A stretch of 37,721 nucleotides of DNA, taken from a virus. Where the stretch lies: IMG/VR virus record IMGVR_UViG_3300037293_000456, positions 1 through 37,721 of that record, one strand, 5' to 3'. A program made the translations under genes and the position numbers. This document shows, in pieces, positions 1-9,200 of this stretch; position 1 is the first letter of the stretch, and every line of letters begins with the position of its first letter. A model generated the notes under the pieces. The model saw nothing but the letters and a program-made list of their open reading frames with translations. It was not told the origin of the DNA and ran no database searches.

Positions 1-297
1 TATCAAGGTCAAGGTGGGGGGGTTGGTGAGAGAATAAACGACGACCCTGCCGCTGTTGGGATCGCGGGTCACATTATCTACGAGCAGCAACGAGGCGTAA
101 TTTTCAGGCATGACGACCGGAACGCCGTCGCTGCGCCCGACCAGCACCAGACTTGGCGGATTGTTCAGGAAACCCACGACAACGCTGCCGTCGAGCGCGC
201 GAAAAACATTGTCGAGCGGCGCGCCTATGCCGATCCGCCGGCGGCCACGCACCCGTTCCAGCGCGCCCCGACCATGCCGCACAAAATGCCTGGTCAT
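1..297 (-). CDS. Phage protein of unknown function, cut by window edge
   Basis: Reading leftward from an ATG at 297, 99 codons stay open to base 1, so only the N-terminal part is present. The ATG overlaps the TGA of the upstream 76-residue gene in an ATGA junction, the pattern used throughout this operon, which supports the start. The visible protein begins MTRHFVRHGRGAL and is rich in basic residues, then changes to a beta-strand-like pattern (VVVGFLNNPP, VVVYSLTNPP). It lies downstream of the lysis genes at the end of the late operon. I do not recognise the family. A minor virion or tail accessory protein is possible, from position only. Confidence 0.6.
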   Translation of the reverse strand, partial: MTRHFVRHGRGALERVRGRRRIGIGAPLDNVFRALDGSVVVGFLNNPPSLVLVGRSDGVPVVMPENYASLLLVDNVTRDPNSGRVVVYSLTNPPTLTLI

Positions 298-524
298 TTG
301 GCTACTCGCGCGATCAAGGCGGTCGTGCCGGAGGCCAGCTGGTAGTAAACTGTTCGGCCCGCGCTGAAGTCCATGCTGTCGCCACCCAGCAGCCGGATGC
401 CCAGCCGTTCGGCCTCGTTGGCGTCAGTATCCAACAGCACTGCGCCGTCGTGGACCTGCCACGTTTCGTTGTCAGCCAGCACCGTTCCGGCGGACCAGGC
501 GGCGGATGCGTTGGTGATTTTCAT
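294..524 (-). CDS. Small phage protein, unknown function
   Basis: A 76-residue protein with a good Shine-Dalgarno (AAAAAGGAGA) about 6 bases before the ATG. It starts after a short gap of about 50 bases below the holin-like gene and ends in an ATGA overlap with the next gene. The sequence looks like a small beta-rich domain (DNETWQVHDGAVLLDTDANE, then GRTVYYQLASGTTALIARVAK). There is no signal peptide or membrane segment and no family I recognise. Its place after the lysis cassette suggests a late virion accessory or decoration role, which is inference only. Confidence 0.6.
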   Translation of the reverse strand: MKITNASAAWSAGTVLADNETWQVHDGAVLLDTDANEAERLGIRLLGGDSMDFSAGRTVYYQLASGTTALIARVAK

Positions 525-575
525 GATGCGTCTCCTTTTTGGTGGGCGGCTCGGGCGGGTGCTGTGGCCGCGAGG

Positions 576-770
576 TTACTTCTTGCCCCAGCGCGCGAAG
601 ATCGCACTGGACAGGCCAAGGCCGCCGACCAACCCGGTCAGCACGGTTTCAAGGTCGATGGTGATGGCGCCGTCGGCATAGCTGATACCCCAGCCGGGGA
701 TCAGCGCCAGAACCATGGCGATCAGTGGCCCCAAGTTGTAGAGCGCAATGCGGACAAAAACGTTCGGCAT
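576..770 (-). CDS. Holin-like small membrane protein
   Basis: A 64-residue protein with two hydrophobic stretches, about residues 6-28 and 40-58, and a short basic tail (ARWGKK). This is the size and topology expected of a small holin, which forms inner-membrane holes that release or activate the endolysin. I chose the ATG at 770 rather than an upstream in-frame ATG at 857. The longer start would read back through the endolysin gene, while 770 lies 2 bases past the endolysin stop with a GAGG Shine-Dalgarno about 7 bases upstream. It directly follows the endolysin, supporting the lysis role. Holin function is inferred from topology and context, not from a signature motif. Confidence 0.65.
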   Translation of the reverse strand: MPNVFVRIALYNLGPLIAMVLALIPGWGISYADGAITIDLETVLTGLVGGLGLSSAIFARWGKK

Positions 771-772
771 GT

Positions 773-1423
773 TCAGACCTCGTTTGTTGTGGTGATGGTC
801 GAGCCGGGCGTCATGCCCGGCAGGTAGATCGGGGCGGCAGGGAATGTGGCAGGCCATTGTGCGGCCAGCAGCCGCTCTTTGCTCAACCTAGCGACTGTGA
901 CTGCGTTCGACTGGTTGCCGCCAAGGACATAGAAGGTGGTCGCGTCCTCTCCGACGGCGAAGCCTACATGCCCGCCGCTGCCGCGGCTGAACACCAGCAC
1001 AGCGCCGTAGGTCGGGGCCGTGGGCTGGCCCAGATAGCGCCAGTTGCGCGCCCAATACGGGTTCTGCCCGAGGGGGCCGGGGAATGGCTCTGTTGGCAAG
1101 GCGAGCCGCAGGCAGGTTTCAACGAAATCGCCGCACCACGGCAGTTGCGCCGGATCGCCCAGCGTCTTGCCGTCCGAGCGCAGCCACTTGCGCAGCCAGC
1201 CGTTGTCGCGCACCTCATGCCGCCCCAGCACGCGTTTGGCCTCAGCCATCCACGGCAGATCGACCTTGCGCGCCTGCGCCGCAGCTTTGGCGGGCTGGCC
1301 CCGCGCGTTCATCCACGCCTGCGCTGCGGCCTTGGTCATCGGCCCAAATTCGCCGTCGATCGCTCCGGGCTTGTAGCCAAGGCTTGTCAGGCCCTCCTGG
1401 ATCAGTTCGTTGCCCCGGCTCAT
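773..1423 (-). CDS. Endolysin, CHAP/NlpC-P60-type cysteine hydrolase with peptidoglycan-binding N-terminus
   Basis: A 216-residue cell-wall hydrolase. Residues 1-45 resemble a peptidoglycan-binding repeat (LGYKPGAIDGEFGPMTKAA). Residues 85-200 form the catalytic part, with a candidate triad Cys97 (LPWCGDFV), His152 (GGHVGFAVG) and Asn170 (GGNQSN). This is the arrangement of small phage and prophage proteins that cleave peptide or amide bonds in murein. There is no signal peptide, so release across the membrane would rely on the neighbouring holin-like protein. Its ATG overlaps the stop of the upstream membrane/coiled-coil protein (ATGA). Family identification is strong; the exact bond cleaved cannot be read from sequence. 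Confidence 0.85.
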   Translation of the reverse strand: MSRGNELIQEGLTSLGYKPGAIDGEFGPMTKAAAQAWMNARGQPAKAAAQARKVDLPWMAEAKRVLGRHEVRDNGWLRKWLRSDGKTLGDPAQLPWCGDFVETCLRLALPTEPFPGPLGQNPYWARNWRYLGQPTAPTYGAVLVFSRGSGGHVGFAVGEDATTFYVLGGNQSNAVTVARLSKERLLAAQWPATFPAAPIYLPGMTPGSTITTTNEV

Positions 1424-1695
1424 GGCTTATCCACTAGCTTTTGCAACTGCGCTTCGATCTTGCCAATCCCCACTTGGATTGTTCGCAAGTCGCTGGTCTG
1501 ACTGGCCTGCGCAATCTCGACCGACCTGAGCCTGACCTCTCTCGCATCAGCGGCGCGGCTGATCGTGACAACCTCAGATGCAAGTTGTGATTGCTGGCCG
1601 CGAAGATCAAAAAATGCGACCATTCCGCCAATCAAAATGACGCCAACAGAAATGACGTGCCCAAGGCTGATCTTGTTGTCGAACTCAAGCGGCAT
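1420..1695 (-). CDS. Membrane-anchored coiled-coil protein, possible inner-membrane spanin or second holin
   Basis: A 91-residue protein with one transmembrane segment at about residues 10-29 (GHVISVGVILIGGMVAFFDL), then a charged heptad-like helix to the C-terminus (residues 33-88). A single N-terminal anchor followed by a periplasmic coiled coil is the layout of inner-membrane spanins, which help disrupt the outer membrane. It lies between tail fibre and endolysin with an ATGA overlap to the endolysin. No outer-membrane partner (a lipoprotein with a lipobox) is visible nearby, so a holin-type or pinholin-type role is equally open. Confidence in the lysis cassette is good; in the exact role, low. 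Confidence 0.6.
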   Translation of the reverse strand: MPLEFDNKISLGHVISVGVILIGGMVAFFDLRGQQSQLASEVVTISRAADAREVRLRSVEIAQASQTSDLRTIQVGIGKIEAQLQKLVDKP

Positions 1696-1697
1696 TT

Positions 1698-3761
1698 TTA
1701 ATCCTTACCATTGATGTTTTGCAGAGCGTCCAGCCGTGACCGCAGGTATTCGGCCCGCACGGCTTCGACCGCGCTGTAGTTCACGCCAAAAAGCTCGTCA
1801 TCGCCCATGCTCACCAAGCCCGCTTTAATTGCACAAAGGCCATGCGTTTTATAAGCAGCGATAATTTTCTGCGCGATGTAGCCGCGCCCCGGATTGCCGT
1901 CCGCTATCAGCACCCATGCTTGCGTCCGCAGTTCGCCCGCCGCCGCCAATTCGGCGTCGCTCAAATCCGCGATGTGGTCTTTGAGCCGCGCATCTGACGA
2001 CACGTCGGGGTTATTGCTCAGGAAAACGTGGCTCCACCGCCGAAGCGGATCCCCAAGCCGTGTGTCGGCGGGCGTCTTGGGAAAGAAACCCTTCGTTGAT
2101 AAAAGGCCAGCCCACGCGATTTCCGTCAGCGCCCCGGTGATCCAAGCGAAAAGCCCCGCACTCCACGATTGACCGCTGAACGAATGGGTCTGGATTGATC
2201 TGATGGCCACCCGCACTACGCCGTCGTAATCGGCAATATCCAAGCCGCCAGCCGTTGCTACCGCCGCTGTGCGCAGCCGCACGCTGCCGACGCCCGTTAT
2301 GGTTCCCGGTCCCGGCAACACTTCCAGCGTAGCCCGCGTCACATTCGAGCCGATCCCTGTCGAGTTTGGAACAACGTTGACAAGAGGTGAGCCGGGATTG
2401 ATGCCAGCCCCGAGAAGACGCGATCCGCCATAGCTGATAAGATACGGGCCGATTGCAACCGATCCGTTACCAAAGGCAATCGCTTCGTCGCCAAACGCTA
2501 CCGCGCCCAAGCCCTCGTCATCGACAGTTGTGCCCCCGATGATAGCGCCGTGGGCGACACTGGACGGTCCTGCGTAAGTCAATCGACCCACGGAGGCCGA
2601 CGCCGTGCCGAAGGCCCGCGACCCGTTGCCGCGCGCAAAACTGTGCATGCCGAATGCGTGGACGTTTTTGCCGTAAGCCTCCGCGCAGTATGCCTTGTCC
2701 GCGTTGTCGGGGTCGTCGGGGTCGCCCGTGCAACTGCCCGCGCCGCCGACGCGCGATGCAACTCCCAAGGCGGCGCAACTGTGACCGTGCCCAGACGAAA
2801 GATACGCGCGGACAAGGTTGCTGCGACCAGTGCTGACAGACCCTATGCCGATGTTTGTCGGGTTAAACTGCCAGCCCGCGACCGACGCCATCGCGCGGAA
2901 AAACCCCATCTCGTCATTCTGGCCAGCCGGAAGATCGTTGATTTCGTACCGGTAGGCCGCGCGGGCGGTGTTGTGCCACAACAGCACCCCATCGCTGGAC
3001 GACACGCCCGCAGCAATCGGCAGGGCCAGCCGCTCACCCGGCCGATAAAGCACCTTGACGCCACCGGCGCTTTGCAGCGTGAAAACCGTGGCACCACTGG
3101 CGACAACAGCGTAGGCCTCGCCGCCGATCAGCACATCGCGCCCGACAGTTACCGTGCCCGGCTGACCCGCAGTGTAGGTCAGCACCGTGTCTGCGCTGTA
3201 AATCGCCTGCGTTCCGAACCCAGGCCTACCGGAAAAAGCCGCTGCCAGATTGGCGCTGATCAATGCCTGCGCCGCATGGGCCTGCGCGTTGGCAATGTCG
3301 ATGGCGTTCGGCCCGGAAATCGGCTGCAGATTGGCGTCGAAGATGATCGCGCGCCCCGCGACCGGCTCGAATGGCCGCAAGGTCGCTGTGGTGCGCAGCG
3401 TCGCCGCCGCGCCGAACTTCAGTTCCTGAATGGCCATGACGGTCTGATCAAGCTGCACTTCGAGGCCCTTTTCGCGCTCGCCCCGGATGCCGACCCAGCC
3501 CTGTTCGGTCAGCGTGTTGCGGGTGATCAACAACTGGGTGCCGACGGCCGATGCGGCGACGGCGGGGGTTAGCGTCAGGTTGCCCGACACAGTGGCGATT
3601 GCGGGGCTGGCGCTGTAGTCCGCGCTGGTCAGCGGCACATACGTGCCCCCGATCAGCAGACTGACGGTCAGGCCGTCTTCCAGATAGGGCCAAAGCAGCG
3701 CATAGGGGCCGGTGCCCGCGACGGTGTATTGCACTTCGGGGGTGACGGTTTCGATGGTCAT
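1698..3761 (-). CDS. Tail fibre/spike with T7-like N-terminus, YadA-like head repeats and S74 chaperone domain
   Basis: A 687-residue receptor-binding protein. Residues 1-120 resemble the T7-type virion-anchoring tail-fibre domain (GPYALLWPYLEDG, RNTLTEQGWVGIRGEREKG). Residues 365-440 contain YadA-head-like repeats (HAFGMHSFARGNGSRAFG, AVAFGDEAIAFGNGSVAIG), the left-handed beta-roll usually seen in trimeric adhesins. Near residues 586-687 there is an intramolecular chaperone of the Peptidase_S74 type with the hallmark SDARLK (Ser589 to Lys594), which trimerises the fibre and then cuts itself off at the Ser. It overlaps the upstream 832-residue ejection protein (ATGA). It would set host-surface specificity. 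Confidence 0.85.
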   Translation of the reverse strand: MTIETVTPEVQYTVAGTGPYALLWPYLEDGLTVSLLIGGTYVPLTSADYSASPAIATVSGNLTLTPAVAASAVGTQLLITRNTLTEQGWVGIRGEREKGLEVQLDQTVMAIQELKFGAAATLRTTATLRPFEPVAGRAIIFDANLQPISGPNAIDIANAQAHAAQALISANLAAAFSGRPGFGTQAIYSADTVLTYTAGQPGTVTVGRDVLIGGEAYAVVASGATVFTLQSAGGVKVLYRPGERLALPIAAGVSSSDGVLLWHNTARAAYRYEINDLPAGQNDEMGFFRAMASVAGWQFNPTNIGIGSVSTGRSNLVRAYLSSGHGHSCAALGVASRVGGAGSCTGDPDDPDNADKAYCAEAYGKNVHAFGMHSFARGNGSRAFGTASASVGRLTYAGPSSVAHGAIIGGTTVDDEGLGAVAFGDEAIAFGNGSVAIGPYLISYGGSRLLGAGINPGSPLVNVVPNSTGIGSNVTRATLEVLPGPGTITGVGSVRLRTAAVATAGGLDIADYDGVVRVAIRSIQTHSFSGQSWSAGLFAWITGALTEIAWAGLLSTKGFFPKTPADTRLGDPLRRWSHVFLSNNPDVSSDARLKDHIADLSDAELAAAGELRTQAWVLIADGNPGRGYIAQKIIAAYKTHGLCAIKAGLVSMGDDELFGVNYSAVEAVRAEYLRSRLDALQNINGKD

Positions 3762-6256
3762 TGGTTTCCTCCGAAGATGTTTGAAAAGTCGGGGGCGCGG
3801 GTTGGGGAACCACTTCCGCGCTGCCCGATGAAGGGCTGCGTTCCGAAATCGCGGTACTGCTTTTGCAGCGCCCGACGCCGTTTCACGTCGGCTTTGGGGT
3901 CCACAAAGCCGCTCAGGTAGTCGATCACCACCCGCGAATAGGCGGTGCGGGCGTACCAGGCGCTGGACAGGAACGGCGTGTTGCGCCGCAGGAAGTTCAC
4001 AGCGTCGCTGCCGACAGCGGTGTCCCTGCCCTGCACCAGGGCGTTGACGTTGGATGCGACCGGGCCGACCACATCGCCGATAAACCCGGCCACCGGCCCC
4101 GCAATCGTTGCAGGGATACCCCCCCCCATGCGGTTGGTTTCGGACGCGAAGAAATCACCGAAGATGCCCAGACCGCCGCCCTGAAACGCCGCAGCCCACC
4201 AGAATTTCATGGTGGTCATCGGGAGCGGGTCGTTACCCTTGGTAAGCGATTTCAACTGCAACGCCACTGCGCCCGTCAAAATCAGCAGCCCGCTGATCAT
4301 CGCGGCGTAATTGACCTTGTCCATCACCGTGGGCAGGTTGATCAAGCGCCGGTACTGGTTCAGCAGCAGCGACATCGCAAAGGATTTATAAGACCCCGAC
4401 GACCGCAGTATTTCTCCGGCAGCCGAACCGGGGGCATTGCCCCGGACCATGAATTCACGGCCTTCGATGTTCGCGGTGGGAATGGCGAATTCAAGCTGTT
4501 CGTGCGTCAGCATCTGCACCCGCATCGCCAGCCCTTCGGCCTCGGCGCGCGGCATGGCGGTCTGGGCTTCCAGCCAATACATCGGCGCGATGAAATCGGC
4601 ACCGTTCGGGGCGACGAACCGGGTGGCGGGGTTGCGCAACGCATCCCAATCGACGGCGGTGATGCCCCGGCTTTCGAACATCCGGCGCAAGGGCGCGTCG
4701 ATCGCGGCAAAATCGCGGGCGGCGTTTTCGGCCATGAACCCTGCGAATTCCATCTGGAACGCGATCTTGCGCATGTCGGTCACAAAGGTCAGGCCGGTGG
4801 CGCGCAGGGTGAACCCGGCCAGCCGGTCGGGGATGCCCGACCCGAACATCTGCCCGAAATACCGCGCCGATCCGCCCCCGGTGTCGGCGATCGTTTCGGC
4901 GACATAGCCCATCCGCGCCGCCGTTTCGCGGGTGGCGTGGCTGAACATCAGCTTGACCGATTTGCCCAGCAGGTTGGCAGGGTTCATTCCCATCATGTGC
5001 GCCGCCATCGACATGGTGGCGACATCGGTCACCGACGATACGACGGCGCTGCCCAGATTGTTTGACACCAGCACCGCGCGGGTGCCGCCGAAAAACCGCG
5101 CGGCGGCGATGCTTTCGGGTCGGTTTGCGGTGCCGTCGATATGCGACAGCATGGTCTTGGTGCGCATTTCCCAATAACGGACCTTGTCTTGCAGCTTGGG
5201 GTCGCGCAGATCGGCCGCACGTTTGCGCGCGACCTGGGCTGCAAAGTTCAGCCCGGCGCGGGGCGACGGCCCCAACACGCGCATCATCGCCACGTCGCGC
5301 GCCATCCCGTTCAGCCCGTTCATCATGGCGGTAAACGGGTCGGCGGTGCCGAATTCGGCGTTGTATTCCAGCCAGGACGTGCCCGATTTGAAATGCAGCA
5401 CGCGGTGATCGGCGCGCTGGTTGTACAACGCCTTGCCGCCCATCGCCATGCTGGGGTCGCGGTCATCCCAGCCTTTGGTGGTGATGCCGTCGTAGACGTC
5501 CTGCAAGAACCGCACGATGTCGGCGCGGGGGGGCATCTGCCCCGGCGCTGCGGCAAACATCTGGCCGGTGGTGAAATCGGGGATGCGGTCCCAGGCAAGG
5601 CGGGTTTCGATATGGGCAGCCCAGGCGTCGAACCCCTTGCTGCGCAGCAAGATGGCGTCATGCGCATGCGGCACGCCGTAATCGGACAGATTGCCGATGT
5701 CGCCGCCATGTGCGTTGAAGGCGCGGCGCAAGTGCTGCTGCTGGCCGCGCACCGCCTTTGCAAACGCGGCGGCAGCGGCGTCGCCGGTCGCCTCGCCGTG
5801 CAGCTCGCGCACCAGCTTGTCCATCAGCACCGGGTTGCGGGTGGATCCGATGATGTTCAGCCCGACCGCTTTCAGCGTGTCGCGCAGGCCCGCAAGGATC
5901 GATGTCTCGTAGGCTGGGGTCAGCGAGGCGACGCTTTCGCCCTTGAAACCCGACCCGTCGGAAAACTCCAGCAGGTTGCGCAGGGCGATCGCCGGATTGG
6001 GGGAGGTCTCGATCAGGTTGCGGATCCGGCGCATCGCCTGCAACTGGTTCAGCACCTTGTGATACCGTTGGGTCTTGCCCTTTTTGGTGGCCTCCTTGAT
6101 GTCCTTGGCCGCACGGGCAGCGGCTTGGCCCGGCGACATGTCGATGCTGTAGCGGGCCAGAAGGGCGTTGTAGTTCGCCAGCGCGTCGGCGGCACGGGCC
6201 GGATCGACCCGGTCGAAACTGACGCCACGCTGAATGCAGTCTGCCATGCTGGTCAT
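3758..6256 (-). CDS. Large internal virion/ejection protein (polyvalent-protein C-terminal-like)
   Basis: An 832-residue, mostly helical protein lying between the 1350-residue ejection protein and the tail fibre, with ATGA overlaps at both ends. Translation could also begin at Met4. Residues 1-60 are helical and basic (KDIKEATKKGKTQRYHK). A conserved-looking segment near 392-420 reads GTRAVLVSNNLGSAVVSSVTD. Two hydrophobic stretches lie at about 650-668 and 688-705. Proteins with this N-G-S-A-rich segment often form the C-terminal portion of large phage polyvalent or ejection proteins; here that part appears as a separate gene. It is likely packed in the capsid and delivered with the DNA. Function is inferred from position and style. 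Confidence 0.6.
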   Translation of the reverse strand: MTSMADCIQRGVSFDRVDPARAADALANYNALLARYSIDMSPGQAAARAAKDIKEATKKGKTQRYHKVLNQLQAMRRIRNLIETSPNPAIALRNLLEFSDGSGFKGESVASLTPAYETSILAGLRDTLKAVGLNIIGSTRNPVLMDKLVRELHGEATGDAAAAAFAKAVRGQQQHLRRAFNAHGGDIGNLSDYGVPHAHDAILLRSKGFDAWAAHIETRLAWDRIPDFTTGQMFAAAPGQMPPRADIVRFLQDVYDGITTKGWDDRDPSMAMGGKALYNQRADHRVLHFKSGTSWLEYNAEFGTADPFTAMMNGLNGMARDVAMMRVLGPSPRAGLNFAAQVARKRAADLRDPKLQDKVRYWEMRTKTMLSHIDGTANRPESIAAARFFGGTRAVLVSNNLGSAVVSSVTDVATMSMAAHMMGMNPANLLGKSVKLMFSHATRETAARMGYVAETIADTGGGSARYFGQMFGSGIPDRLAGFTLRATGLTFVTDMRKIAFQMEFAGFMAENAARDFAAIDAPLRRMFESRGITAVDWDALRNPATRFVAPNGADFIAPMYWLEAQTAMPRAEAEGLAMRVQMLTHEQLEFAIPTANIEGREFMVRGNAPGSAAGEILRSSGSYKSFAMSLLLNQYRRLINLPTVMDKVNYAAMISGLLILTGAVALQLKSLTKGNDPLPMTTMKFWWAAAFQGGGLGIFGDFFASETNRMGGGIPATIAGPVAGFIGDVVGPVASNVNALVQGRDTAVGSDAVNFLRRNTPFLSSAWYARTAYSRVVIDYLSGFVDPKADVKRRRALQKQYRDFGTQPFIGQRGSGSPTRAPDFSNIFGGNQ

Positions 6257-9200
6257 GTGGCACCCCCAAAGATTGCGCAGGACTGGATGAACGCGTCAAA
6301 GCCCGCGTCGTCATCGAGGTCCTGCAAAACCTCGCGCGCGGTGCGGCTGGTGCCGTCGGGCATTTCGATGGGAAGGCTGCCGAATTCCGCGTCGAGGTCT
6401 GCGGCGACCCTTCGCGCGGCGGCGTCGGGGTTGACTGTGCCGATCGCGGCGGTGGTCGCATCGCGAACCCCCTGGGCCACCGGGTTGCGGCGGGTCAGCG
6501 GGGCGTCAGGGGTGGTTGGTGGGGTGTCGGGGGTGGGCTTATCAGGCGCGCCCGGATCGGCGCGCGGGGTCAACCCTTGGCGAGAGCCTTCCGCGCCTTC
6601 CGGCGTTCGAACATCGCTTCCGATATACGATCCTCGATCGCTTCCATTTCCGCCAGCGACATCAGCGGATACTTCGGGGCCACCTTCAAGGATGCCTCGG
6701 GGCTGTCCAAGGGCAGCGTTGTTGTCGATACGGGCATAGCCATCTGCAATTCCTTTCGCTTTCAGTATCTGGTACGTGCGGGGCGCGCCGTCAATGCCGT
6801 CCGCCATGACACCCGGCGGAATGAACCGCCCCGTGGCGACGCCGCGCCCAATCATGCGGTCGATCACAACCCCGGGCGCGGTGACGATTTCGAACAGATC
6901 AACCTCGTAACCGTCCTCTTTCAGCCTGGCGACAAGACGCTCAATGCTGGCCGGACTTCCACCAAGCTTCGGCAACAGAAGATTTGTGCCTTCGTCAATC
7001 AGCCGATCCAGCGCAAAGTTGCTCAGCTCGGCGCTTTCCTCATGCACGGCTGCGGCACCCTCGCCGCGCCCGTATTCCGGAATGACCTTTTTGGCTTCGT
7101 CTGCATCGACGATGGCGGCACCGCGCGCGCGGGCCAGCGGATTTGAAATCACCGACTTTCCGGCAGCGGGCGGCCCGATCAGGATTTTTGCCTTGCGCTC
7201 AGCGCGGATCGTGCCGGGGGAAAGGCCCTCATCGCTCCAACCAAGCGCAAGGGCACGCTTCACAAGATACGTGACGGCGGCATCCCTGCCTAGCAGATCA
7301 CCGCCTTCGGCATCACGATACTTGCGCTGTTGCCAAAAGGCATCGGTGCCATAGCCGTCCAGCATCGTGGTGGGCGCGATTGCCTGCTGTGCCGCAATTG
7401 CCGCACGATAGTCGGGGTTTTCTTCCGCCAGGCGGGCAAGGACAGCCCCCGCATCAAACATTGGCTCAGCCGCCGTTACGGGTGCCGCTCGACCCTCGAT
7501 GTCGGCCCTGATTTCTGCGTCTGCGGCCATGGCCTCGGGGCTGGCGGCTCCCTGATCGAACCCGTCCTCGGCCAGCATGGCGGCGGGGGGGGCAGGGGTT
7601 TGGGTGCTGCGCGGGGTGCCCAGATCTTCGGGCAGGTCGGCAAAGGTCTTGTTGTCGATCGCGCGCAGCACGTCGCGCGGGCCCGGCGCGTCGAACAGCG
7701 CGCCGCTGGCACCTGCGCGGCGGGCATCGTCGGCATACCGGGTGAGGAACCCTGCCACGTCATCGGCGGATGCAACCCGCCCGTTGCGCCAGAACTTGCG
7801 CACCAGCGCCACGGTCAGCGGGGCCACCGGGCCTGCCAGCAGATCGACCTCGTCCAGCATCTCGTCCAGGGCCTTGCCGATCGACAGACCTTCGCGCGAT
7901 GACAGGGCGCGGGCGTTGCCGATCAGCAGCATCGCGTCGATGACATGGCCGGAAATGTCCATCTCGGGCACGACGCGGCCCGCCTCGATGTCGGCGCGCA
8001 GGGCCACCCAGGACGGGGCGGCACGTTCCAGCGCGTCCATCAGGGATTTCAGATCGCCCGCGTCGGTTTCGGTGTAGCGGGTCAGGATGGTGGGGTCAGG
8101 CCAGGCACGGGCAAACAGCGCCTCGCGCAGCTGGCGCTGGCCCTCGCGGTTCAAAAGCCCCTTGTCGTCGAACAGCGCGTTGCGTTCCGACCGCGACAGT
8201 GCCGCCAGCACGGCCCTGACGAACCCGCCATTGGCATCGGCCGTCAGCGGCTGCGTGGGGTCCAGCCGGGCCACCACAGGGGCGGTCATCGCCTGCGATT
8301 GCGCACGGGCCATGTCGGTCGAGGACATTCTGGCCACGCCGCTGTCTTGTGCTGCGACCGTAAAGCGTTGCAGATCGTCGTCCGTCATCGCACTGGTGCG
8401 ACGGGCAATCAGCACGGGGCGTTCGACGCCTTGGGGAACGGCATAGCCTGCGGCCTCGATGGCGGTGCGGTAGGCGGTGGCGCGGTCCGGGGCTTGGGCG
8501 TAAGCGCGTTCGATGGCGGCCACGCGACCGTTGCCGCTTTCGATCATGCCGTTCTGGCCTACAATCGGCGGGCCATGGCTGGCATCGGGCGATGGCAGCA
8601 GCAGCGCCGGATCGAGCCGTGCCGCCGTATCGGCAATCCACGCATCCGATGTGATGCGGCTGCGGTCGCGCGGCTGAAACCTGCCCGACGCGCGGGTGAG
8701 GCTGGACACATCGACCACCTCGTATTGGACATCGATGCGGAATTCGTCGCCCGCACTGACCTGCCCGGTGCCGGTGTAGCCCCGGCTGGTGGTGTAACCG
8801 GAATAGTCGGGCATGTCGGTGCTGGCGTTGGGGTCATAGGCCCGGCGCATCTTGCGCTGCGACCAGCCGCGCAGATCGGCTGCGGTGAAATCGGCGAAAC
8901 TCTTGTTGCCGAACCGGATGCCTTTGTTGGCGGCGATTTCCTTGGGGGTCATCAACTGGGCAATCGGCGTGTCCAGCGGGGCAGACAGCGCACGCACCGC
9001 ACCGCCCGGCCCCATGAAATGCGCAAGGTAAATCTCGCCCGGTCCGGCGGGCAGACCTTTGGCGCGCAGCATGTCGTGGTTTTCGCGGGCATAAAGCCGG
9101 GTCATTTCGGCGTTGATCTGCCCATCGTCGCGCAGGGCCAGCACTTCGTTCGGGGTGCGGCCTTCCATCAGGTCGGGCCGGTGGCGGCGGATCATGTCCA

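Noticed and set aside
5141-6739. A 532-codon rightward open frame opposite the ejection-protein genes.
   Set aside because: Same antisense artefact; the product is low-complexity and ignores gene boundaries on the coding strand.
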